Positions 7,692 through 15,638 of a stretch of 62,331 nt of DNA are shown here, piece by piece. The DNA is from Pseudomonadota bacterium. GTDB lineage: Bacteria; Pseudomonadota; Gammaproteobacteria; CALCKW01. The notes beneath the pieces were generated by a model. It saw nothing but the letters and a program-made list of their open reading frames with translations, had not been told where the DNA came from and ran no database searches. The stretch is from assembly GCA_039196715.1 (NCBI GenBank), contig JBCCUP010000022.1, positions 1 through 62,331 on the forward strand, given 5' to 3'. Positions within the stretch are counted from its first letter, which is position 1. Each line of letters starts with the position of its first letter. The position numbers and the translations under genes were made by a program.

Positions 7692-9053
7692 ATGGACGCC
7701 TTGCTGCTTGCGCGCATCCAGTTTGCTGCCAACATCAGTTTTCACATCCTGTTTCCGACCATCACGATCGCCCTTGGCTGGGTGCTGCTGTGGTTCAAAT
7801 GGCAGCAGCACCGCAGCATCGCGCGCGGGCGTGATGCTGTCGTCTGGCGCGACCTGCACCTCTTCTGGACCAAGGTCTTCGCGCTCTGCTTTGCGCTGGG
7901 TGTGGTCAGCGGCATCACCATGTCGTTCCAGTTCGGCACCAACTGGCCGGGGTTCATGGAAGCCGTCGGCGCCGTCGCCGGGCCACTCCTGGCCTACGAG
8001 GTGCTGACCGCGTTCTTCCTCGAGGCCACCTTCCTCGGCATCATGTTGTTCGGCCAACGGCGCGTGCCCAACTGGCTGCACACGCTCGCCACCGCCCTGG
8101 TCGCAATTGGCACGTCCCTGTCGGCGTTCTGGATCCTGGTGTTGAATTCCTGGATGCACACCCCTGCCGGCGTGCGCAGCGAGGACGGCGTGGTAGTGGT
8201 CGAGAGCTGGACGGCGGTGATCTTCAATCCGTCGATGCCGTACCGGCTGAGCCACATGCTGGTGGCCAGCGTCTTGACCGTGGCGTTTCTGATCATCGGT
8301 CTGTCCGCGTACCGCGTGCTCAAAGGCGATCGCGGTGACACCGCACGCACCGGCCTGCGCACCGGGGCGTGGCTCGCAGCCCTCGCCATTCCCGTGCAGA
8401 TCGTGATCGGCGACCTGCACGGCCTCAACACGCTCGAGCACCAACCGGCCAAGATTGCGGCGATGGAGGGCGTCTGGGACACCCAGCGTGGTGCTCCGCT
8501 GCTGCTGTTCGCGGTGCCGGACGAGGCCGCGCGCACCAACCACGCCGCGATTGGCATTCCGAAGGGTGCCGCGTTCATCCTCACGCACGACTGGAACGGC
8601 GAGCTGACCGGGCTCAACGACTTTGACGACCACCCGCCCGTCGCGCCGCTGTTCTACGGTTTTCGCCTGATGGTCGGCGTGGGCACGCTGATGCTGGTCA
8701 CCAGTTGGTGGTTTGTCTGGCAACTGCGCCGCCGCGGCGACTTGTCCCGCCCGGCGTTGTTCGCCGCGGTCAGCATGACCTTCTCCGGCTGGGTTGCCAC
8801 CCTTGCCGGCTGGTACGTGACGGAAATAGGCCGCCAGCCCTGGCTGGTCGAGGGCCTGCTGCGCACCAGCGAGGCCGCAGGGCCGGCGACCGGCACCGAA
8901 ATCGGCCTGTCGCTGGGACTGTATCTGACGCTCTACGCGGGCTTGCTCAGTGCCTTCATCTGGACCTTGTTCTACCTTGCCCGCAAGGCCGCGGGGCTGG
9001 TCGACGACGCCGAACCGGCCTACGTTCGCCGCACCGTGGAGGTGACACCGTGA
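7692..9053 (+). CDS. cydA: Cytochrome bd-type quinol oxidase subunit I (CIO-like)
   Basis: A 453-residue inner-membrane subunit that oxidises quinol and holds the three haems. The N-terminal RIQFAANISFHILFPT segment carries the conserved haem-b595 ligand histidine, and the family signature GRQPW is present in WYVTEIGRQPWLVEG (residues about 375-390). The region between helices six and seven (Q-loop) is short, and total length is well under the 522 of E. coli CydA, which places it in the short-loop, cyanide-insensitive-oxidase (CioA) class. ATG at 7692 is preceded by GGAG; the open frame upstream overlaps the regulator gene and is not used. The stop overlaps the subunit II start by four bases. 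Confidence 0.93.
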   Translation: MDALLLARIQFAANISFHILFPTITIALGWVLLWFKWQQHRSIARGRDAVVWRDLHLFWTKVFALCFALGVVSGITMSFQFGTNWPGFMEAVGAVAGPLLAYEVLTAFFLEATFLGIMLFGQRRVPNWLHTLATALVAIGTSLSAFWILVLNSWMHTPAGVRSEDGVVVVESWTAVIFNPSMPYRLSHMLVASVLTVAFLIIGLSAYRVLKGDRGDTARTGLRTGAWLAALAIPVQIVIGDLHGLNTLEHQPAKIAAMEGVWDTQRGAPLLLFAVPDEAARTNHAAIGIPKGAAFILTHDWNGELTGLNDFDDHPPVAPLFYGFRLMVGVGTLMLVTSWWFVWQLRRRGDLSRPALFAAVSMTFSGWVATLAGWYVTEIGRQPWLVEGLLRTSEAAGPATGTEIGLSLGLYLTLYAGLLSAFIWTLFYLARKAAGLVDDAEPAYVRRTVEVTP

Positions 9054-10042
9054 CCCCCGACGTCTGGTTGCCGCTCGCCTTCTTCGCGCTGATGGGGCTT
9101 GCGATGCTGATCTACGCCGTGCTCGACGGCTACGACCTCGGCGTCGGCATGCTGCTGCTCCGCACCGACTCGGACGCCGAGCGCGACACCATGATTGCCA
9201 GCATCGGCCCCTTCTGGGACGCCAACGAAACCTGGCTGGTGCTCGGCGTCGGCCTGATGCTGGTGGCCTTCCCCGAAGCCCACGGCGTCGTGCTCGGCGC
9301 GCTCTACCTGCCCGTCGCGCTGATGCTGGCCGGCCTGATCCTGCGCGGTGTGGCCTTTGACTTTCGCGCCAAGGCCGGGCTCTGGCAAAAGGGCTGGTGG
9401 GACACGGCATTTTTCGCCGGCTCGTGGATCACGAGCCTGTCTCAGGGCTACATGCTCGGTCGCTACGTGACCGGGTTCGACAGCGGCGCGGCCGCGCAGG
9501 CCTTCGCGTTGCTCAGCGCCGTGTGTGTCTCGGCGTCCTACTGCCTGATCGGGTCCGCCTGGCTGATCGCCAAAACCGACACCGGCCTGCGGGCGCGCGC
9601 CTGGCGCTGGGGTCGCACCGCGCTGTGGCTGTCGATCGGCGGTCTGGCACTGGTGTCGGTGGTCAACCCGCTGGTTTCGCCGCGCATCGCGGAGCGCTGG
9701 TTCAACTGGCCAGACACGTTGTGGCTTGCCCCCATACCCTTGCTCACGGCGGGCCTGCTGATTCGCCTCCGGGCCGTGTTCCAACGGGCCGACAACACCC
9801 GGCCCTACACCCCCTTGCTGCTCACCGCGCCGGTGTTCGTGCTCGCTTTCGCGGGCCTCGCCTACAGCTTCTTTCCGGAGATCGTGCCGGGGCAGCTGAC
9901 GGTCTGGGAAGCAGCGAGCAGCACAGCGACGCTGCAGATCATCTTCTACGGCGCGCTCGCCGTGCTGCCATTCATCGGTGGTTACACCGTGCTCTCGTAC
10001 TGGATCTTCCGCGGCAAGGCGACACACCTGCGGTATGACTGA
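9050..10042 (+). CDS. cydB: Cytochrome bd-type quinol oxidase subunit II
   Basis: A 330-residue membrane subunit with about eight helices, starting at GTG 9050 within a GTGA overlap with subunit I. The family hallmark near the N-terminus is clear: YAVLDGYDLGVGMLL, followed by IGPFWDANETWLVLGVGLMLVAFP, which includes the conserved W-D-x-N-E-T-W-L. Length matches CioB (about 335) better than E. coli CydB (379). Subunit II supports quinol oxidation and proton uptake but carries no haem. I see no short CydX-type open frame directly downstream, which also fits the CIO class. Downstream is a cluster of hairpins that may end the transcript. Confidence 0.93.
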   Translation: MTPDVWLPLAFFALMGLAMLIYAVLDGYDLGVGMLLLRTDSDAERDTMIASIGPFWDANETWLVLGVGLMLVAFPEAHGVVLGALYLPVALMLAGLILRGVAFDFRAKAGLWQKGWWDTAFFAGSWITSLSQGYMLGRYVTGFDSGAAAQAFALLSAVCVSASYCLIGSAWLIAKTDTGLRARAWRWGRTALWLSIGGLALVSVVNPLVSPRIAERWFNWPDTLWLAPIPLLTAGLLIRLRAVFQRADNTRPYTPLLLTAPVFVLAFAGLAYSFFPEIVPGQLTVWEAASSTATLQIIFYGALAVLPFIGGYTVLSYWIFRGKATHLRYD

Positions 10043-10052
10043 ACACCGCATC

Positions 10053-10140
10053 GCGGGTTCGTGCTGCGCAAGGAACCCGCTCCCACAGACTCGCTGATGA
10101 CACTCTGTGGGCGTGGCGGCGCCGCGAAGCGGATCGCCGC
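10053..10140. repeat. REP-like cluster of stem-loops
   Basis: In the 107-bp convergent gap after the oxidase are two perfect hairpins in tandem: GCGGGTTC (10053-10060) with GAACCCGC (10073-10080), and CCCACAG (10082-10088) with CTGTGGG (10105-10111). A GC-rich imperfect one follows around GGCGCCGCGAAGCGGATCGCC. The words GGAACCCGCTCCCACAG resemble the REP elements common in Pseudomonas and relatives. There is no T-run, so if it terminates transcription it is not as a classical intrinsic terminator. Confidence 0.6.
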
Positions 10141-10149
10141 GATTGAACG

Positions 10150-11550
10150 CTACGCCTTGGTGTTTGCCAACGCGTCGAGCGCGGCTTTGCGCGACGCGGC
10201 AAGGTCGACGATGGGATGCGGGTAGCTTACCCCGAGCGTCACACCGGCGTCGGCCAGCACCGTGTGCGGCGCGAGCCAGGGGGCGAAAAGGTGTTTGTTC
10301 GGCAGACGGGCCAGCTCCGGCACCCACCGGCGCGTGTACTCCCCCTCGGCGTCGAACTTCTCGCCCTGCGTGACAGGGTTGAAGATCCGGAAGAACGGCG
10401 CCGCATCGGCGCCACTGCCCGCGACCCATTGCCAGCTCGCGCTGTTGTTGGCGAGGCTCGCGTCCACCAACGTGTCGTGGAACCACGCCGCGCCGTGGCG
10501 CCAGTGCTGCAACAGGTTCTTCACCAGAAACGACCCGACCACCATACGCACCCGGTTGTGCATGTAGCCCGTCGCCCAGAGTTCGCGCATGCCGGCGTCG
10601 ACAATCGGAATCCCGGTCCGGCCGCGCTCCCACGCGCGCCTCATCGCCGGCTCGTCACGCCAGGGCATGGCGTTGAATTTGGGCTGCCAGTTTTCAGACG
10701 GCAGCGACGGCCAGTGGAACAGCAGGTGGTGGGAAAACTCCCGCCACCCGAGCTCGGTGCAGAAGCGGTCCACGTCGTCGGAGTCCGGCAGCGCGCGTGC
10801 CATGGCCCAGGCCTGGTTGGGCGAGAGCTCGCCGAACTGCAAGTGTGGTGACAGCCGCGTGACGGTTTCGGCCGCCGGTCGATCCCGGCCGCTTGCGTAG
10901 TGCGCGAGCCCGCGCGTGCGCACGGCGTCGAGCCGCGCGTGGGCACCCGCCTCACCGGGTTGCCCGACGGCGTCGAAGCCACTGGCCCACGGGACCGCGG
11001 GCAACAGGCCGAGCGCATCGATGTCACTGCCGGTGTCGGATAGCACCGTACGGAGCACGGGCGCGGCGAGCGGCGCGCGCGGCGCCCCAGCCGAGAGACA
11101 GCCTTTGCGGTAGAAGGGTGTGAAGACCTTGTAGGGCGTTTTGTCGGCTTTGGTGACCGACCAGGGTTCCCACAACAATGAACCGTTGTGGCTTGAGACA
11201 TCGACACCGCGCTCGCTCAGGGCGCGCTTGATCTCCGCGTCCCGCCGTATGCGCCAGGGCTCGTAGCAGCGGTTCCAGTGCACCGCGTCGATCGCGTGTG
11301 CCTCGACCAGCGTCGGCAGGAGCTCACGCGGGTCGCCCTCGCACACCACAAGCCGCCCGTCGAGGGCACGGTCGAGCGCCTGCAGGCTGTGGTGCAACCA
11401 CCAGCGCGAGGCACCGCCAAGCGCCCAGCCACCGGCGTTCCGTTCGTCGAGAACATAGACACACAGCACCTCGTCAGCGGCCGCGGCCGCGGTCAGCGCG
11501 GGGTTGTCCTGCAGGCGGAGGTCCTGTCGGAACCAGTGCAGTGATCGCAT
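10150..11550 (-). CDS. phrB: Cryptochrome/photolyase-family deoxyribodipyrimidine photolyase
   Basis: A 466-residue flavoprotein that uses blue light to split cyclobutane pyrimidine dimers. The N-terminal antenna-binding Rossmann domain starts LHWFRQDLRLQDNPAL, the class I hallmark (hxWFRxDLRhxDNxAL). The C-terminal FAD domain has GRTGIPIVDAGMRELWATGYMHNRVRM, the SASWQWVAGSGADAAPFFRIFNP block and the FDAEGEYTRRWVPEL segment, which together form the FAD pocket and the dimer site. Length agrees with E. coli PhrB (472). The start ATG at 11550 shares its A with the TGA of the upstream MBL gene (TGATG), so the two are translationally coupled. Cytoplasmic DNA repair enzyme. Confidence 0.93.
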   Translation of the reverse strand: MRSLHWFRQDLRLQDNPALTAAAAADEVLCVYVLDERNAGGWALGGASRWWLHHSLQALDRALDGRLVVCEGDPRELLPTLVEAHAIDAVHWNRCYEPWRIRRDAEIKRALSERGVDVSSHNGSLLWEPWSVTKADKTPYKVFTPFYRKGCLSAGAPRAPLAAPVLRTVLSDTGSDIDALGLLPAVPWASGFDAVGQPGEAGAHARLDAVRTRGLAHYASGRDRPAAETVTRLSPHLQFGELSPNQAWAMARALPDSDDVDRFCTELGWREFSHHLLFHWPSLPSENWQPKFNAMPWRDEPAMRRAWERGRTGIPIVDAGMRELWATGYMHNRVRMVVGSFLVKNLLQHWRHGAAWFHDTLVDASLANNSASWQWVAGSGADAAPFFRIFNPVTQGEKFDAEGEYTRRWVPELARLPNKHLFAPWLAPHTVLADAGVTLGVSYPHPIVDLAASRKAALDALANTKA

Positions 11551-12605
11551 CAGCGCCCACCCGCGAGCGGCAGCGTCTCGCCGTGTTGCAGCACGAGAAA
11601 GGCGTCTGGGTCCACGCCGGCCTCACGCAACGCGAGCGCGAGCTGGCGCGGCGGGTCCTCGACCGGCTCGTCGGTCAGGACAAAGGTGCCCCAGTGCATC
11701 GCCACCGAGCGTGCAGCGCGCAGGTCGCGGTGCACCTTGACGGCTTCTTCCGGATTCATGTGCGCCGCCTGCATGAACCACCTCGGCAGGTAGGCGCCGA
11801 TCGGCACGGCCGCCAGGTCGAAGGGCCCGAGCCGGTCGCCGATCGCCTTGAAATCCGCCGAGTAGCCGCTGTCGCCGATGTGCGCAAAGGAAAAACCGTC
11901 CGTCTGGAGTGCCCACCCGGCCCACAGCACCGTGTTCCGGTCGAAAGGCGTGCGGCTGGTCCAGTGTTTGACCGGGACCGCCGTGACCGTCCAGTCGCCC
12001 ACGTCGGCAGCCTGCCACCAGTCGAGCTCGACAACGTCGGGCACGCCGAGCGACTCGAACCACGCTTTCTGCTTCAGCGGCACGAACCAGGTTGGCGGGT
12101 TGGCGGCCTGCTTGCGGGTCAGCGCCTTGACCGTGTAGCGATCGAGGTGGTCGTAGTGGTTGTGCGAGATCACGACGATATCGATGTCCGGCAGGGCGTC
12201 CAGGTCCACGCCCGGCGGCACCAGGCGTTTGGGCCCGGCGAAGCGCACGGGCGAGGCGCGTTGGCCGAAATGGGGATCGGTCAGAATATTCACGCCGTTG
12301 TGTTGCAACAGAAACGTGCTGTGGCCGATCCAGGTCAGCGTGCTGTCGGTGCGGTTGGCCCGGAGGTAGGCCGGGTCGTTTTCCGCCAACGGCAGGCTGA
12401 CGCGCTTGACGTCGGGCGCCTCGCGCTGCCACTTCAGCAGGGCCGAGAGGGGCTTGTCGATCGCCTCGCCGTCGGTGTTGACGAACCGTCCGTCGCTGCG
12501 GTGGTGGGCGGGTTTTCCGGGCACGGCTGTGCTCTCCTCTCGTGTCATGAACCCCGCGCAGGCAGCGATGGTCAGGAGCCCGATTGCAATGACCAGGGTG
12601 CGCAT
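11550..12605 (-). CDS. MBL-fold metallo-hydrolase, putative lipoprotein
   Basis: A 351-residue metallo-beta-lactamase-fold protein of the UlaG / NAPE-PLD-like branch. The N-terminus has a lipobox (LTIAAC, Cys at residue 16), so it is probably an envelope lipoprotein. Metal ligands: SHNHYDHLD (H-x-H-x-D-H) at about residues 153-161, a later H in AVPVKHW, D in HIGDSGYS and the final H in MHWGTFVLTDEP. The substrate-side features (TWIGHSTFLLQ near the N-terminus, RFAGPKRLVPPG) match the family with N-acyl-phosphatidylethanolamine phospholipase D at one end and bacterial hydrolases of unknown substrate at the other. It overlaps the photolyase start by one base and is likely co-transcribed with it. 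Confidence 0.88.
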   Translation of the reverse strand: MRTLVIAIGLLTIAACAGFMTREESTAVPGKPAHHRSDGRFVNTDGEAIDKPLSALLKWQREAPDVKRVSLPLAENDPAYLRANRTDSTLTWIGHSTFLLQHNGVNILTDPHFGQRASPVRFAGPKRLVPPGVDLDALPDIDIVVISHNHYDHLDRYTVKALTRKQAANPPTWFVPLKQKAWFESLGVPDVVELDWWQAADVGDWTVTAVPVKHWTSRTPFDRNTVLWAGWALQTDGFSFAHIGDSGYSADFKAIGDRLGPFDLAAVPIGAYLPRWFMQAAHMNPEEAVKVHRDLRAARSVAMHWGTFVLTDEPVEDPPRQLALALREAGVDPDAFLVLQHGETLPLAGGR

Positions 12606-12667
12606 GTCAACCAGCCTCGTTGCCGTGGTTCGTGTCGATGTACCCGCGCCAGGGTCCGGTGTGCCGC

Positions 12668-13327
12668 TCAGTGTAGGCGACCCGGCGTGGCGTTCGCGTG
12701 CAGCGCCGACTCGACGCCCAACAGGGACCGGTAGTCGGCGGCCTCGTCCGGCCGGAACCGGCTCGCGTGCACCCGTTCGCGCAGGTAGCGCTCACGCAAC
12801 GCGCTTCGGGGCCAGCGACTCTGACCCATCGGCCAGGGCCGTTGTTCCGCGCTGGGCGACGGGTCCTGTCTCAACCAGACGGTCTCGTAGCAACGGCCAC
12901 GTTCGCGGACCAGACCCTCTGCTTTCAAGGCCAAGGGCAACTGGCCGAGTTGCCGACGCAGCTCAAGGCACTGGCGCACCGGGCACAGCACGAAATGCAG
13001 GTGGTGATGCGGGTGGCGCGCGACCAGGTCGGTGACCCACCCCGCGACGGTGTCGCCCCCGAGGCCAGCGATCACAACGGTGGCCTCGCGGTCTGCTGTG
13101 GGGACCGTGATCGCCGTCGCCGTGTCACAAACAACCCGCAACGACGGGTGCCGCCGCGCAATTCGCGCACAAATCGACGGCACGCGGTCCACCGCCGTCA
13201 CCGACCTTGCAGGTTGCCGCTGTTTGATGAACGCCGCGAGGTCCGCGTGGTCGGCACCGAGGTCCCAGAGCCCGCCCGGAGATGCGAGCGCGAACGCAGC
13301 CAGCGCACCGAGCCGGTCACCGAGCAC
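12668..13327 (-). CDS. TrmK-like tRNA (adenine-N1) methyltransferase
   Basis: A methyltransferase of about 219 residues, with the COG2384/TrmK pattern: SAM motif LWDLGADHADLAAFI (family consensus hxDIGTDHAxLP), SVTAVDRVPSICARIARRHP as motif II, and VVIAGLGGDTVAGWV (family AGMGGxhI) as motif III. TrmK of Bacillus methylates adenine-22 of tRNA; that target is assumed only from the family. I use GTG 13327, which aligns with family N-termini (LGDRLGALAAF); GTG 13345, overlapping the RuvA stop, is the alternative. The open frame to 13525 overlaps ruvA and is not real. It occupies the place of ruvB after ruvA. Confidence 0.75.
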   Translation of the reverse strand: MLGDRLGALAAFALASPGGLWDLGADHADLAAFIKQRQPARSVTAVDRVPSICARIARRHPSLRVVCDTATAITVPTADREATVVIAGLGGDTVAGWVTDLVARHPHHHLHFVLCPVRQCLELRRQLGQLPLALKAEGLVRERGRCYETVWLRQDPSPSAEQRPWPMGQSRWPRSALRERYLRERVHASRFRPDEAADYRSLLGVESALHANATPGRLH

Positions 13328-13331
13328 CGGC

Positions 13332-13919
13332 TCAGCGCCGCACACTGTTCTGCAAGGCCTGGCGGATGATCTCCTCGACACTGCCGGCACCCTGCACCGA
13401 TTTCGCCATACGCAGCGCGTCGCTCGCCTTGTACCCGAGCGCTTCGAGTGCCGCGCAGGCGTCGCCGATGAGGTCGCCCCCGTCCGGTGCCGCGGCGTTG
13501 CCCACCGTACCCGGGCTTGCGTCAAGCTTGTCTTTCAACTCGACAATCAGGCGCTCGGCGGTTTTCTTGCCGATACCGGGCAAGCGCGAGAGTGCCGCCG
13601 CGTCCCCGCCCTGCACCGCCTGTGCGAGCGCTTCGGCACTCATGCCGGACAACACGCCGAGCGCGACCTTGGGGCCGACGCCGCTGATCTTGATCAGAGT
13701 CTGAAACAGCGAGCGCTCGGATTCGGTGACAAAGCCGAACAGCAACTGCGCGTCCTCGCGCACCACCATGTGGGTGTGCAGCATGACCCGCTCACCGAGC
13801 GCGGGCAGCTGGAAGACGCTCGACATTGGCGCGCTGACGAGATAGCCGACGCCGTTGACGTCGAGCACCAGCTCGGGCGGCGATTTCTGCACCAGGGTGC
13901 CGGTCAGGCGCGCGATCAC
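13332..13919 (-). CDS. ruvA: Holliday junction branch-migration protein RuvA
   Basis: A 195-residue protein (E. coli RuvA is 203). Domain I is the OB-fold ([30 protein letters not shown]); domain II has two helix-hairpin-helix motifs, seen in LIKISGVGPKVALGVLSG and LSRLPGIGKKTAERLIVELKDKL, which grip the four-way junction; domain III (about residues 150-195, with DACAALEALGYKASDA) is the part that contacts RuvB. Start is GTG at 13919 inside a GTGA overlap with ruvC; the long open frame upstream reads through ruvC and is not used. RuvA forms tetramers on Holliday junctions during recombination. Domain III is intact although no ruvB follows here. Confidence 0.96.
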   Translation of the reverse strand: MIARLTGTLVQKSPPELVLDVNGVGYLVSAPMSSVFQLPALGERVMLHTHMVVREDAQLLFGFVTESERSLFQTLIKISGVGPKVALGVLSGMSAEALAQAVQGGDAAALSRLPGIGKKTAERLIVELKDKLDASPGTVGNAAAPDGGDLIGDACAALEALGYKASDALRMAKSVQGAGSVEEIIRQALQNSVRR

Positions 13920-14428
13920 GACGACGCCTCCGATTGCAGTTCGGCCGTCAGCGCCCGGTGCACACGCAGGTGGCCGTGGCAGAGCGCTACGCCCAGCGCA
14001 TCGGCCGCGTCGGCCTGCAGGCTTTGGCCTTGCAAATTGAGCAACACACCGACCATGTGCTGAACCTGAATCTTGTCCGCACTGCCCTTGCCCACCACCG
14101 ACTGCTTGACCAGCCGCGCGGCGTATTCGGCCACCGGCAAACCGGCGATCGACAACGCACACACCGCCGCCCCACGGGCCTGACCGAGCTTGAGCGCGGA
14201 GTTCGCGTTCTTTGACATGAACACCTCCTCCACCGCAGCCTCGTCGGGCGCGTACTCGCGGGCAATCGCCTCGACCTGGCTGTAGATGCAGGCCAGCTTG
14301 TCGGCCAGGCAGTCTCCCTCGACACGGATGTGGCCGTGGGCCACATGGCGGTTGCGTTGCCCATCCGACTCGATCACGCCCCACCCGGTGACGCGCGAGC
14401 CCGGGTCGATGCCGAGGATGCGCGTCAC
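13916..14428 (-). CDS. ruvC: Crossover junction endodeoxyribonuclease RuvC
   Basis: A 170-residue Holliday junction resolvase. All four acidic catalytic positions can be placed: D in LGIDPGS near the N-terminus, E in EEVFMSKN near residue 65, and the C-terminal pair in [16 protein letters not shown]. Length fits E. coli RuvC (173). GTG start at 14428 overlaps the yebC stop by four bases, and its own stop overlaps ruvA by four, so yebC-ruvC-ruvA form a coupled block, as in most gammaproteobacteria. RuvC cuts symmetric strands of the junction held by RuvA. Confidence 0.96.
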   Translation of the reverse strand: MTRILGIDPGSRVTGWGVIESDGQRNRHVAHGHIRVEGDCLADKLACIYSQVEAIAREYAPDEAAVEEVFMSKNANSALKLGQARGAAVCALSIAGLPVAEYAARLVKQSVVGKGSADKIQVQHMVGVLLNLQGQSLQADAADALGVALCHGHLRVHRALTAELQSEASS

Positions 14429-15165
14429 GCGTCGTAGGCTTCGGGTGGGATGTCGGCGTTGCTGTACACGTTCTGGACGTCGTCAAGGTCCTCGAGCATG
14501 TCGAGCAGCTTGAGCACTGTCTGGCCCTGGTCGACGTCGAGCGCGATGTCGTTGGCCGGGCGCATGGTCACTTCGCTGTGTTCGGGCTCGAAACCGGCGG
14601 CCACCATCGCCTCCTTGACGTCGACGAAACTCGCCTCGTCGGTCAGCACCTCGACCGAGCCGTCGTCGTGGCCGAGCACGTCTTCGGCACCCGCCTCAAG
14701 CGCCGCCTCCATGATCGCGTCCTCGTCCACGCCCGCACCGTAGGCGAGCACACCGAGTTTGCTGAACAGGTAGGACACCGAGCCGTCGGTGCCCATGTTG
14801 CCACCCATCTTGTTGAAGGCGTGGCGCACCTCGGCCACGGTGCGGTTGCGGTTGTCGGTCATCGCATCGACCATGATGGCAACCCCACCCACGCCGTAGC
14901 CCTCGTAGCGCACATCCTCGTAGGCAACGTCCTCGAGCTCGCCGGCGCCGCGCTTTATTGCCCGCTCGACGGTGTCCTTCGGCATGTTGTTGGTCAGCGC
15001 CTTGTCGACCGCGAGGCGGAGCCGTGGGTTGCTGCTGAGGTCCGACCCCCCCATTTTGGCGGCGACGGTGATCTCGCGGATGAATTTGGTGAACAGCTTG
15101 CCGCGCTTGGCATCCTGGCCTTTCTTGCGGTGCTGGATGTTGGCCCATTTGCTGTGACCGGCCAT
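14425..15165 (-). CDS. yebC: YebC/PmpR-family protein (TACO1-like)
   Basis: A 246-residue protein, the same length as E. coli YebC, starting with the family signature [20 protein letters not shown] and keeping the acidic C-terminal domains ([16 protein letters not shown]). YebC proteins have been described as transcription regulators and, in later work, as ribosome-associated factors that help with hard-to-translate proline stretches; both roles are from the family, not from this sequence. ATG 15165 has GAGGA six bases upstream. It sits between nudB and ruvC, the ancestral gammaproteobacterial order. Confidence 0.95.
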   Translation of the reverse strand: MAGHSKWANIQHRKKGQDAKRGKLFTKFIREITVAAKMGGSDLSSNPRLRLAVDKALTNNMPKDTVERAIKRGAGELEDVAYEDVRYEGYGVGGVAIMVDAMTDNRNRTVAEVRHAFNKMGGNMGTDGSVSYLFSKLGVLAYGAGVDEDAIMEAALEAGAEDVLGHDDGSVEVLTDEASFVDVKEAMVAAGFEPEHSEVTMRPANDIALDVDQGQTVLKLLDMLEDLDDVQNVYSNADIPPEAYDA

Positions 15166-15182
15166 GTTGCGTCCTCGTATCG

Positions 15183-15638
15183 CTAGTCGGTTGCCGGGGG
15201 TGCCGACGTGCCCGCGCCTGCCGCGCAGGTCTGCCGAATGCCGTCCCGGTTGGTCTCGGACCAGACGCGCGCCAGTGCGGCGTCAACCGAGACCCATTCA
15301 TACGCAGTGTGCTCGTCGGACAACGTGATGTCGACGGGCGTGGGTAAAACGCACTCGAACAGATGCTCGTCGTTGTACACCGTGCCGGGCGGGTAGCGGT
15401 GCAAGGCCGACGCCCGGATGGCAAAGCGCGCCATCAGGTGGCAGTCGTGCACCGGCGCCTCGAGTCCGGTTTCTTCGCGCAACTCGCGCGCGGCACAGGC
15501 CGCGGTCTCCTCACCGGCTTCCAGGCTGCCCGTGACCGATTGCCAGAAGCCGTCTGCGCCGGCGCGCCGCAGCAGCAACACCTGATCGGTTGCGCTGCGG
15601 ACCACGATCAACACCGACTCGGGGCGTTTGTAGGCCAC
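15183..15638 (-). CDS. nudB: Dihydroneopterin triphosphate diphosphatase (Nudix)
   Basis: A 151-residue Nudix hydrolase. The Nudix box is complete: [20 protein letters not shown] followed by TGL (G-x5-E-x7-R-E-h-x-E-E-x-G-h) at about residues 37-59. With the start [11 protein letters not shown] and the location between aspS and yebC it matches NudB (FolQ), which removes pyrophosphate from dihydroneopterin triphosphate in folate synthesis. Start is GTG at 15638, directly abutting the aspS stop (TGAGTG), so it depends on aspS translation. The short Ala/Pro-rich tail ([13 protein letters not shown]) is poorly conserved. Confidence 0.9.
   Translation of the reverse strand: MAYKRPESVLIVVRSATDQVLLLRRAGADGFWQSVTGSLEAGEETAACAARELREETGLEAPVHDCHLMARFAIRASALHRYPPGTVYNDEHLFECVLPTPVDITLSDEHTAYEWVSVDAALARVWSETNRDGIRQTCAAGAGTSAPPATD

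Noticed and set aside
9050-10149. A CydX-like small subunit after cydB
   Set aside because: No short hydrophobic frame with a ribosome site follows; CIO-class oxidases often lack it.
13332-14486. Single 384-codon minus-strand frame through ruvC and ruvA
   Set aside because: Only its last 195 codons are RuvA. The upstream part is ruvC in the wrong frame, and RuvA has its own GTG.
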